Positions 27,067-32,806 of a stretch of DNA of 32,806 bases are shown in pieces. A program made the translations under genes and the position numbers. Origin of the DNA: Phycisphaeraceae bacterium (GTDB taxonomy: Bacteria; Planctomycetota; Phycisphaerae; Phycisphaerales; Phycisphaeraceae); assembly GCA_002686995.1 (NCBI GenBank), contig NYZC01000416.1, positions 1-32,806 on the forward strand, written 5' to 3'. The notes beneath the pieces are model-generated. The model did no database searches and was not told where the DNA came from. It saw only the letters and a list, made by a program, of their open reading frames with translations. Numbering within the stretch: position 1 is the first letter of the stretch; every line of letters starts with the position of its first letter.

Positions 27067-28058
27067 GACGTGCCCTCCCCGTCGGCCGCGCCGCTGCGCG
27101 GGTAGCGCTCGTCGAAGTAGTAGAAGAATCGCGGAAGCGTGCCGAGCTCCTCCTTCAAAACGAAGATGCGCTTCGACTTCAGGATCTCCGACACCTCGCT
27201 GTGCGGGTCGAGCACGTTGCCGAACTTGCGCGCCCCGGTGGGGCACACCTCGAGGCACGCCGGCATCTGCCCTTCGCGGGTGCGGTGCAGGCAGAAATGA
27301 CACTTCTCCATGACGCCCTTCTGGCGCGGGCGGTTCGAGAGATAGCTCATGTCCGCGTTGAGCTTCTGCTTCGGCACCTTCGGCTCGGCGAAGTTGAACC
27401 GCCGCGCCCAGTACGGGCAGGCGGCCTCGCAGTACCTGCACCCGATGCACCAGTCGTAGTCCACGACCGTGATGCCGTCCGGCTCCTGCCACGTCGCTTC
27501 GACCGGGCACACCTTCACGCAAGGTGGCTTGGCGCACTGGTGGCACTGCACCGGCATGTAGAAATGATTCTTGTCCGGTACCGTGGGTCGCTCGTACCGG
27601 TGGTTGCCGCGCTCCATGTCGATCGAACCCCGCGGCATCTCCAGCACGCGGATGTACTGGATCTCCGGATCGCGGCTCTGGTTGTTCTCCTCGACGCACG
27701 CATGCACGCACTTGCGGCAGCCGATACAGCGGCTGAGGTTCAGCGCGTAGACGAACTCGACGCCGTCCTTGGCGCGAACGTCGCGCAGCTCGGGACGAAC
27801 GTCGTAGAGCTTCTCGACCTCCTTGCGGATCCGTCGCAGCGCCGTCTCCATCTCTTCGGGCGTCATCTCCTTGTAGTGCTTCTGCAGGAACTTCTCGATC
27901 GACGGCATGTCATCGGGATCGAGATCCCGCAGCGGGCTCAGCGCCGCCACCGTCGCCGCCATCGCGCTGACCGCAGCGGCGCCGATGCGCAGAAAGCTGC
28001 GGCGCCCGATGGGCTTCGTCCGCGGCGCGTCGCCGTTGGGAAGTACGGGAAGCTCCAT
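27063..28058 (-). CDS. NrfC-like Tat-exported 4x[4Fe-4S] protein
   Basis: 331 residues. The Tat signal is GRRSFLRIGAAAV (residues 18-30). Four cluster motifs in the DMSO-reductase-B/NrfC order are visible: CIGCRKCVHAC (111-121), CHQCAKPPCVKVC, CIGCRYCEAAC and CHFCLHRTREGQMPACLEVC. A charged helical stretch (about residues 50-95) lies between the signal and the first cluster. It should sit on the periplasmic face and wire the NrfD membrane protein to heme proteins. The ATG directly follows the TAG of the tetraheme gene, and the 3' end overlaps the NrfD start, so the three are co-translated. A role as electron subunit of some other molybdoenzyme is possible, but no second one is present. Confidence 0.88.
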   Translation of the reverse strand: MELPVLPNGDAPRTKPIGRRSFLRIGAAAVSAMAATVAALSPLRDLDPDDMPSIEKFLQKHYKEMTPEEMETALRRIRKEVEKLYDVRPELRDVRAKDGVEFVYALNLSRCIGCRKCVHACVEENNQSRDPEIQYIRVLEMPRGSIDMERGNHRYERPTVPDKNHFYMPVQCHQCAKPPCVKVCPVEATWQEPDGITVVDYDWCIGCRYCEAACPYWARRFNFAEPKVPKQKLNADMSYLSNRPRQKGVMEKCHFCLHRTREGQMPACLEVCPTGARKFGNVLDPHSEVSEILKSKRIFVLKEELGTLPRFFYYFDERYPRSGAADGEGTS

Positions 28059-28832
28059 CTACTGGTCGTCCTCCTCGTCTTCGTCGTGCGTGTCGTGCGT
28101 GTCGTGGATATCTGCTTCATGCGGGTCAACCGCGTCATGGGCGTGCGCGGCACGCTGCCACTTGCGCAACGGGTCGGCCTGCATGACAGGCGACTCGTGA
28201 TGGTCCGGCGATGGAGGCTTGAGCTGCATCCGCAACGTGTTCGGGCCGGGCAGCGGTCTGAACTTCGGATAGGCCGGCGCGTGCGGATCGTGGCACTCGA
28301 CGCACGTGAAGCGCCGTGCTTCACCCCGCGTCCGGTCCCAGTACCCCGTCGTCTTGCCGTGCATGCCCTTCTCCCAGTCGCGGTACGTCGGGCCGTGACA
28401 CTGCCGGCAGAGCTTTTGCGACTCGGTGAACGGCACGGTCGTCCCGCCGCGGATCGCCAGGCGATCGCGATTTTCACCGTGATGGCAGTAGGCGCAGCGG
28501 TCGTTGACGCCGTGATCGAGCCGGATGTGCGTGTGCTGCGTCAGCGCACTTGGCTGCTCGCGCATCGTCTGCAGCGACGCGTGACATTCCATGCAAGTCC
28601 AGGTGAACCCGGCGATCTCGATCCTGGGCGGCTCGCCGAGCGGCGTGCGCCGCGGCCCGATGTCGAGCATGCCCGCCTCGACGACAACGGGCTTGCCGGT
28701 CGGCGTCGGCTCGAGGTCGGGACCCACGAGGAACCATGCGGCCAGCGCGATGAACAGCAACGTGATGACGGGAGCGACCCATCGCTCGCCGCCAGCACCT
28801 GCACGAGTTCGAGCATCATCCCGACTGACCAT
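28059..28832 (-). CDS. membrane-anchored tetraheme cytochrome c, first gene of the nitrate operon
   Basis: 257 residues. One N-terminal membrane helix (VAPVITLLFIALAAWFLV, residues 19-36) anchors a periplasmic domain with four CxxCH sites: CMECH (from residue 80), CAYCH, CRQCH and CVECH. The C-terminus (about 225-257) is rich in histidine and acidic residues (HDTHDTHDEDEEDD). The sequence does not look like NapC/NrfH beyond the anchor and the heme count. Next to NrfC- and NrfD-like genes it resembles the cytochrome subunits of Qrc/Act-type complexes, so it probably passes electrons from the NrfCD module to NapB and the octaheme protein. AAAGGA lies eight bases before the ATG. A direct NapC-like role cannot be excluded. 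Confidence 0.82.
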   Translation of the reverse strand: MVSRDDARTRAGAGGERWVAPVITLLFIALAAWFLVGPDLEPTPTGKPVVVEAGMLDIGPRRTPLGEPPRIEIAGFTWTCMECHASLQTMREQPSALTQHTHIRLDHGVNDRCAYCHHGENRDRLAIRGGTTVPFTESQKLCRQCHGPTYRDWEKGMHGKTTGYWDRTRGEARRFTCVECHDPHAPAYPKFRPLPGPNTLRMQLKPPSPDHHESPVMQADPLRKWQRAAHAHDAVDPHEADIHDTHDTHDEDEEDDQ

Positions 28833-28864
28833 ACTGCAATCCTTTATGAATCATCGTGTTACGA

Positions 28865-28880
28865 CGATCCTGCAGGATCG
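28865..28880. promoter_or_regulatory. 16-bp perfect palindrome upstream of the nitrate operon
   Basis: CGATCCTGCAGGATCG is a perfect palindrome whose near end lies 32 bases before the operon start codon. Position and symmetry suit an operator for a dimeric regulator. It does not match the FNR (TTGAT-N4-ATCAA) pattern, and no regulator gene is nearby. No convincing -35/-10 pair is visible. Confidence 0.4.
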
Positions 28881-28913
28881 GAAAATGCCTGATTCTGACG
28901 AACGATATGCCTG

Positions 28914-29290
28914 AAGGGAGGGAGCGGGGAGCCGGGGCCGGGAGCGGGGAGCAGTCAGTGGGCTCGCTTCAATCTCACAATCGATTTCTTCAGGATCGAA
29001 TAGATCTCATTGCAAAGCTCGACACGTTCGTGAAGCAACTGATGCGGCAGCCATTGTCGCAGTCGCTGATAGCGCCCTTTCGTCTCGACCGTCGAACCCC
29101 GCGCGATATCGAAATGGCGCCCCAGTGACCCCATGTCATTGACCACATGGTCAAACAGCGCGAGCGCCTTCCGATACGCCCCAAACTCATTCAATCGATC
29201 AATAGCCACCTGATCCTCCGATCGTTAACCCCGGCCCAATACAAGTGTTCTCCGCTCCCCGCTCCCCGCTACCCGCTACCCGCTCCTCGC
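28914..29290. mobile_element. small cassette: four-helix-bundle gene between inverted G-rich heptamer repeats
   Basis: The left border (28915-28953) is built of GGGAGCG/GGGGAGC units. The right border (29249-29290) is the same text in reverse complement, CCCGCTC / CCCGCTA units repeated every seven bases. Between them lies one small gene. The left repeat touches that gene's stop, and the right repeat supplies the last codons and stop of the alcohol dehydrogenase gene. Genes of this protein family often sit in such repeat-flanked insertions and inside 23S rRNA intervening sequences. No transposase is present, so mobility would depend on something else. Confidence 0.5.
28955..29209 (-). CDS. 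shortened four-helix-bundle (23S rRNA IVS-type) protein
   Basis: 84 residues from a GTG start, with GGAGG five bases upstream. The N-terminus (FGAYRKALALFDHVVNDM) matches the first helix of the four-helix-bundle / S23 family. The rest (FDIARGSTVETKGRYQRLRQWLP, then a helix ending near SILKKSIV) matches its C-terminal half. Family members are about 115-125 residues, and the expected central part, with its NIAEG-like turn, is missing. So this looks like an internally deleted copy, in frame and perhaps still translated. The function of the family is unknown; relatives occur in rRNA intervening sequences and as accessory proteins of diversity-generating retroelements. Confidence 0.6.
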   Translation of the reverse strand: MAIDRLNEFGAYRKALALFDHVVNDMGSLGRHFDIARGSTVETKGRYQRLRQWLPHQLLHERVELCNEIYSILKKSIVRLKRAH

Positions 29291-30406
29291 CCGCTCGTAG
29301 AGCGCGGCGCAGTCTTCGACGGTCATCGGCCTCGGGTTGGATTGCGAGCAGTGGTCGGCCAGGGCGTGCTCGGCCAGGGGTCTCAGGTCGTCGGCCGTCA
29401 CGCCCATGGCGCCGAGCGACGTGGGAAGGCCCAGGTCGCGGACGAGGTCGGCGAACGCGCCCGGGAGGTCGGCCGGGCCGGTCAGGCCGAGGCGATCGGC
29501 CATCATCTGCATCTTTTCCTGGCACGCGTCGAGGTTGAACTCGAGGACGTGCGAAAGAAAGATCGCGTTCAGCGTGCCGTGGTGCAGGTTCAGGCGCTCG
29601 AGCGCCCCGAGCGGGTGGCTGAGCGCGTGGACGGCGCCGAGGCCTTTCTGAAAGGTCATGCCGCCGGCCAGCGCGCATACCATCATCTCCCGGCGATGCT
29701 CGAGATCGTTCGGATGATCGATGGCCCGGCGCAGATGGTGCCAGCCGCGCTCGAGCCCGTCGATCGCGATCGCGTCGGCGATCGGATTGTCGTCCGGGCT
29801 GCAGAGGTTCTCGACGCAGTGGGACAGCGCGTCCATGCCCGTCGCCGCCGTCAGGCCCGCCGGCATCGAGCACGTCAGACGGGGGTCGCAGACCGCCGCG
29901 TCGGGAATGAGCTTCGGATTGATCAGCGCCAGCTTCCGGCCCGTATCCAGGGTGACCAGCGCGGCGCGGCCGACCTCGCTGCCGCTGCCGGCCGTCGTCG
30001 GCACCGCGATCAGCGGCGGCAGTCGATCGCCCCGGATGCGCTCGGCGCCACCATGGATCAGCGCGTAGTTCGACAACGGAGGCTCGTGCTCCACCAGCAG
30101 ACCGGCGGCCTTGGCAAGGTCGATCGACGAACCTCCGCCGACCGCGACCGTCCCGTCGCAGTCGTGCGACCGGTATTGCTCGAGCGCCTCCCGCGCCCCC
30201 GCCTCGGTGGGATTGGTCCGGACCTGATCGTAGATCGCCACCGGCTTCAGACCGAGCCGCTCGATCAGCCCGATCTCGATCAGGGTCGGATCGGTCACCA
30301 GCAGCGGTCGGGCGACGTTCAGATCGGCCAGCAGCGCCGGAAGAACTGCCGCGGCATCGACGTCGAAGTGCACGTTCGTCAGGTACTTGATGTTGGCCTG
30401 CATCAT
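29276..30406 (-). CDS. iron-containing alcohol dehydrogenase
   Basis: 376 residues of the group III, iron-dependent alcohol dehydrogenase family: a cytoplasmic enzyme with an N-terminal NAD(P)-binding half and a C-terminal helical, metal-binding half. Visible marks are GGGSSIDLAKA (near residue 90), PTTAGSGSE (near 137), GMDALSHCVE and the metal-binding histidines in GAVHALSHPLG and LHHGTLNA. The length is normal. The start is one of two adjacent ATG codons. The final residues and TAG come from a heptamer repeat that borders the neighbouring cassette, so the original C-terminus may have been replaced. It is divergent from the arsenate reductase gene. The family oxidises or reduces small alcohols and aldehydes, 4-hydroxybutyrate or maleylacetate; which one applies cannot be read here. 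Confidence 0.92.
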   Translation of the reverse strand: MMQANIKYLTNVHFDVDAAAVLPALLADLNVARPLLVTDPTLIEIGLIERLGLKPVAIYDQVRTNPTEAGAREALEQYRSHDCDGTVAVGGGSSIDLAKAAGLLVEHEPPLSNYALIHGGAERIRGDRLPPLIAVPTTAGSGSEVGRAALVTLDTGRKLALINPKLIPDAAVCDPRLTCSMPAGLTAATGMDALSHCVENLCSPDDNPIADAIAIDGLERGWHHLRRAIDHPNDLEHRREMMVCALAGGMTFQKGLGAVHALSHPLGALERLNLHHGTLNAIFLSHVLEFNLDACQEKMQMMADRLGLTGPADLPGAFADLVRDLGLPTSLGAMGVTADDLRPLAEHALADHCSQSNPRPMTVEDCAALYERARSG

Positions 30407-30537
30407 CTGCGCAGCGTAGCGGATTCAAACGTCAACTTCTTCCAGCCGATCCACCAGGGCCAAAAAAGAAGCGCGGACGACGATCCGGTTAAGCTTGACG
30501 CGACCCCCGCGCCAGGCTGAACCGGAGTCCCGACCCG

Positions 30538-30966
30538 CTGTCAGACACGCCGCCCCGCATCCTCGTTCTCTGCACCGCCAACCGTTGCCGTTCACAGATG
30601 GCCGACGGTTGGCTGCGCCGACTGGGGGCGGGCCGCGTCGAGGTCGCCAGCGCCGGCACGAGGCCCGGCGGCGTGCACCCGCTCGCGATCCGGGTGATGG
30701 AGGAGGCCGACGTAGACATCAGTAGCCATACCAGCGAGCACGTCGATCGCTACGTCGACGAGCCGTTCGATGTCGTCGTCACGGTCTGTGACCGCGCGAA
30801 GGAGCAGTGCCCGATCTTCCCCCGCGCCGCGCGGACGTTGCACCAGCCCTTTCGCGACCCGGACGATCCCTCGAAGAGCAACGATGAGCTGCTACCGGTG
30901 TTCAGGGAAGTGAGGGACGAGATTCGAGCGTGGGCGAAGAGGCTGCTGGACGAACTGGCGGATTGA
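30538..30966 (+). CDS. arsC: thioredoxin-coupled arsenate reductase (low-molecular-weight phosphatase fold), non-ATG start
   Basis: About 142 residues. Reduces arsenate to arsenite in the cytoplasm by a cysteine relay. The P-loop CTANRCRS, with the first catalytic cysteine, is encoded at 30571-30594, upstream of the first ATG (30598), so the gene must begin earlier. The frame is open back to a TGA at 30496, with no ATG, GTG or TTG before the P-loop. CTG at 30538, with GGAG ten bases upstream, gives the expected short lead into ILVLC. The relay cysteines are in VCDRAKEQCPIFP, the thioredoxin-type ArsC signature. The tail DPSKSNDELLPVFREVRDEI is also typical. Other possibilities are a start at the ATC or CTG codons nearby, or a broken 5' end. 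No other ars gene is in view. Confidence 0.82.
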   Translation: MSDTPPRILVLCTANRCRSQMADGWLRRLGAGRVEVASAGTRPGGVHPLAIRVMEEADVDISSHTSEHVDRYVDEPFDVVVTVCDRAKEQCPIFPRAARTLHQPFRDPDDPSKSNDELLPVFREVRDEIRAWAKRLLDELAD

Positions 30967-30969
30967 AAG

Positions 30970-30990
30970 CCCCCCCTTTCCAAGGGGGGG
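30970..30990. repeat. C7/G7 palindrome after arsC
   Basis: Seven C then TT, a three-base loop TCC, AA then seven G: nine-base perfect arms, followed by TTGGGGGGG. It starts three bases after the arsC stop. This kind of C-run/G-run palindrome recurs between genes in many bacterial genomes. It could end the arsC transcript, although no T tract follows. Confidence 0.6.
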
Positions 30991-31039
30991 TTGGGGGGGT
31001 ATCGTCGTCCTCGCAAATCGTTAGAGTTGCCGCAATCCC

Positions 31040-31834
31040 ATGCAGCTCTCCCTCTCCGGATTCCTCTACGAGCGTCGCTACCAGTCCTGCGATCTCGATT
31101 TCGCCGAGTTCGTCGACCTCGCGTGCCGGAAAGGCTTCGAGGCGGTCGAGCTGAGGCGAACGCAGATCGGCGTCGACACGCCGCTGGCTGACGTCGCGAC
31201 GATGCGCCGGATCGTCGACGAAGCGGGACTGTTCGTGAGCTGCATGGAAGCGCGCGGCATGCCCGGTGAAGATCCGGACCGGACCGCGTTCTTCAAAGCC
31301 CTGATCGAACGTGCCGCCGTGATGGGATCGCGCCTGATCAAGTTCCCCGGCATGACCGGCGCCGATTTCACCTGGCACCGGTGGGCCGCCGACCTCGCTG
31401 CGTCGCACGAGATCGCCCTGGCCACCAACAATCATGTCGGCACGATCTTCGAAACCGCTGAAGGATCGCTCGATGCGCTGCGCCGGTTCGGACACGATAA
31501 CTACGGTGTCCTCTACGACTGCCTGCATCTGCGGTTCGGCGGCAGTGACCACGTGAAGGCCATCGATGCCCTGGCGCCATGGATCCGCAACGTGCTCATC
31601 CATGGAGGGCGACCCAACGACAGCGGCGACGACCCTCCGTTCATCGAGACCACGATCGACGATCCGCGCAGCCAGAACTGGCAGGCGGTCTTCTCGGCGC
31701 TGCGCCGCGTCGGGTACGACGGCCTCATCACCGTGATCGAGCACACGGAGGACGGGTCGCTTCGCGAGCGCATCGTGAGCACCTATCCGGCGCTGCTGCG
31801 GGCGTGGTGGGAGCAATGGAAGAACCACGGATGA
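31040..31834 (+). CDS. sugar phosphate isomerase/epimerase-like TIM-barrel protein
   Basis: 264 residues of the xylose-isomerase-like / AP endonuclease 2 barrel superfamily; cytoplasmic. Barrel marks are GFEAVELRR (first glutamate strand), SRLIKFPGM, YDCLHLRFGG (aspartate and histidine), NVLIHGGR (histidine) and LITVIEHT (closing glutamate), the usual metal-binding positions. The glutamate expected in the middle strand is not obvious: that strand reads IALATNNH, so metal binding may differ. The last residues (KNHG) and stop are formed by an ACCACGGATGAACACGG repeat-like text. No good ribosome site precedes the ATG. It is followed closely by a related gene, so both may act on the same sugar-type compound. 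Confidence 0.82.
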   Translation: MQLSLSGFLYERRYQSCDLDFAEFVDLACRKGFEAVELRRTQIGVDTPLADVATMRRIVDEAGLFVSCMEARGMPGEDPDRTAFFKALIERAAVMGSRLIKFPGMTGADFTWHRWAADLAASHEIALATNNHVGTIFETAEGSLDALRRFGHDNYGVLYDCLHLRFGGSDHVKAIDALAPWIRNVLIHGGRPNDSGDDPPFIETTIDDPRSQNWQAVFSALRRVGYDGLITVIEHTEDGSLRERIVSTYPALLRAWWEQWKNHG

Positions 31835-31865
31835 ACACGGATGGGGTGGAGTTCTCATCTTCCGG

Positions 31866-31871
31866 CTACAA
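31866..31871 (+). promoter_or_regulatory. candidate -10 box for a leaderless transcript
   Basis: TACAAT, one mismatch from TATAAT, ends eight bases before the ATG at 31880, preceded by GGC. At this distance transcription would start at or next to the ATG. This fits the absence of a ribosome site there. No good -35 box is visible. Confidence 0.35.
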
Positions 31872-31879
31872 TCCTGCTC

Positions 31880-32644
31880 ATGAAACTCGGACTCGTCACC
31901 TACAATCTCGCCGGCGACTGGGACGCCGACACCCTCATTGCCAACTGTCTCGAAGCGGGCTTCGAAGGCGTCGAGCCGCGAACCACGCACGCGCACGGCA
32001 TCGAGCCGAGCCTCGGTGACGCCCAGCGCGCCGAGATCCGTCGGCGTTTCGAGGGCGCCGGCATCGCGATTTGCGGTCTCGGCACCGTGGCCGAATACCA
32101 CTCGGACGATCCGGCCGAAGTCGCGCGGCACGTCGAGGATACGAAGCAATTCGTCCGTCTCGCCGCCGATCTCGGCGTGCCGGGCGTCAAGGTCCGACCC
32201 AACGGCACGAACACCGACAAGGGCATTCCCCTTGATCAGACGCTGGAGCAGATCGGCCGCACCGCGGGCGAGTGCGCTGCCTTCGCCGCGGACTACGGCG
32301 TGGCCCTGCGCATGGAGGTACACGGCCTGGTCACCTGCGAAATTCCCAACATGAAGAAGATCGCCGATGCGGCCGACCATCCCAACTTCTTCATCTGCTG
32401 GAACTGCAACGACGGTGAGACGATCGACGGCTCGATCAGGCAGCACTTCGACCTGCTGAAGGACCGGATCGAGCATGTCCACATCCAGGATCTCGGCGAC
32501 CCGCGCTACCCGTGGGTGGAGTTGATCGGCCTGCTGAAGGGCATCGGCTACGACGGCTGGTGCTGCGCCGAGATCCAGCCGAACCCCGAGCCGGTGCGGC
32601 TGATGCAGTATTACAGCGCGCTGTGGCGCGCGTACCAGAAATGA
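31880..32644 (+). CDS. sugar phosphate isomerase/epimerase-like TIM-barrel protein
   Basis: 254 residues from the ATG at 31880, which gives the standard barrel opening MKLGLVTYNLAG; the in-frame ATG 39 bases upstream adds a non-family leader (MGWSSHLPATILL). Superfamily marks are GFEGVEPR, VPGVKVRPNG, ALRMEVHG (glutamate), ICWNCNDGE (aspartate), HVHIQDLG (histidine) and CCAEIQPN (glutamate). These are the four metal-ligand positions of the xylose-isomerase-like fold, so an active metalloenzyme is likely. It lies 45 bases after the preceding barrel gene on the same strand. It may have its own promoter just ahead of the start. The substrate is unknown. Confidence 0.88.
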   Translation: MKLGLVTYNLAGDWDADTLIANCLEAGFEGVEPRTTHAHGIEPSLGDAQRAEIRRRFEGAGIAICGLGTVAEYHSDDPAEVARHVEDTKQFVRLAADLGVPGVKVRPNGTNTDKGIPLDQTLEQIGRTAGECAAFAADYGVALRMEVHGLVTCEIPNMKKIADAADHPNFFICWNCNDGETIDGSIRQHFDLLKDRIEHVHIQDLGDPRYPWVELIGLLKGIGYDGWCCAEIQPNPEPVRLMQYYSALWRAYQK

Positions 32645-32645
32645 C

Positions 32646-32688
32646 TCATTAAGCCATTAGCCATTAAGCCAATGGTTAATTGCCAATT
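32646..32688. repeat. AT-rich CATTA/GCCATTA repeat
   Basis: CATTAAGCCATTAGCCATTAAG is a near-tandem of an eight- to nine-base word, followed by CCAATGGTTAATTGCCAATT. It starts right after the isomerase stop. Its words closely resemble those in the inverted repeat at 19217-19282, which suggests a dispersed intergenic repeat. Confidence 0.5.
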
Positions 32689-32711
32689 CGGACTCGGGTC
32701 GGAAGGTGAGT

Positions 32712-32806
32712 CGGCACGGTAGGGACCGCCCTTTCGGGCGGCCCCCCGCACAGATCCCAGCGTGCGGGACTACCGCACTGGGCTCCTACCTTGGGTACTG
32801 ACGCCC
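32712..32806 (-). ncRNA. 3' end of a group II intron (domains V and VI), cut by the window edge
   Basis: On the minus strand, bases 32785-32753 form a domain-V-like hairpin: GAGCCCAGTGCGG, a short loop, then CCGCACGCTGGGATC. It has the AGC triad near its 5' end and the two-base CG bulge in the right place. Then comes TGTGCGGGGGG and a hairpin with arms CCGCCC / GGGCGG and a GAAA loop (32741-32726), ending TCCCTACC, which fits domain VI with its bulged A near the 3' splice site. The exact 3' end is uncertain (about 32712-32719). The intron body and any reverse transcriptase would lie beyond the right edge. Confidence 0.7.

Noticed and set aside
27067-27711. Upstream extension of the NrfD-like frame to 626 residues
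   Set aside because: The extra part is out-of-frame text of the NrfC-like gene; the GTG at 27066, overlapping that gene's stop, gives the normal family length.
28059-28832. Classical NapC/NrfH quinol dehydrogenase
   Set aside because: It has an anchor and four hemes, but the spacing and surrounding sequence do not match; the neighbours point to an NrfCD-type complex.
1-32806. tRNA or rRNA genes
   Set aside because: I saw no cloverleaf with a GGTTCGAATCC-type arm and no rRNA core sequence; reading by eye could miss a divergent tRNA.

Overview
The window looks like a piece of a Planctomycetota chromosome, most likely of the class Phycisphaerae. The reasons are the LEPR-xLL motif at the N-terminus of a giant surface-type protein, Phycisphaerae-style EF-hand/dockerin repeats, a high-GC backbone and several intergenic repeats. 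This assignment rests on recognised motifs, not on a database search.

Layout. (1) 109-14919 (minus) is one 14.8-kb gene for a 4936-residue mosaic surface protein. It has an LEPR-xLL motif, a PPC-like domain, dockerin-like repeats, a fibro-slime domain, about fifteen cadherin-like Ig repeats, an SdrD_B domain split by an insert, an RHS/YD-repeat shell and a low-GC C-terminal tip that resembles the variable tip of polymorphic toxins. (2) 14920-15622 is a 0.7-kb non-coding stretch. (3) 15623-20091 holds two exported glycoside-hydrolase-like proteins (one with a CBM9-like domain) and a short-chain dehydrogenase. (4) 20277-28832 (minus) is a tightly packed nine-gene respiratory operon. In transcription order it encodes a membrane-anchored tetraheme cytochrome, an NrfC-like Fe-S protein, a ten-helix NrfD-like quinol protein, an octaheme cytochrome of the hydroxylamine oxidoreductase (HAO) family, NapD, NapA, a tandemly duplicated NapB-like tetraheme protein, a Tat-exported ferredoxin and an unknown 148-residue protein. 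(5) 28914-29290 is a small cassette: a shortened four-helix-bundle gene between inverted G-rich heptamer repeats. (6) 29276-32644 holds an iron-dependent alcohol dehydrogenase, a divergent arsenate reductase without an ATG start, and two TIM-barrel sugar isomerase/epimerase-like genes. (7) The right edge carries the 3' end (domains V and VI) of a group II intron on the minus strand.

How the genes work together. The respiratory operon contains everything expected for periplasmic nitrate reduction except the usual NapC/NrfH quinol dehydrogenase, and it has no NrfA. My reading is that NrfD, the NrfC-like protein and the tetraheme protein take electrons from menaquinol. NapAB would reduce nitrate to nitrite, and the HAO-family octaheme enzyme would reduce nitrite further, probably to ammonium. 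This resembles the Nap plus reverse-HAO route of some Campylobacterota but uses a different quinol module. The reductive direction is inferred and is the main point to test.
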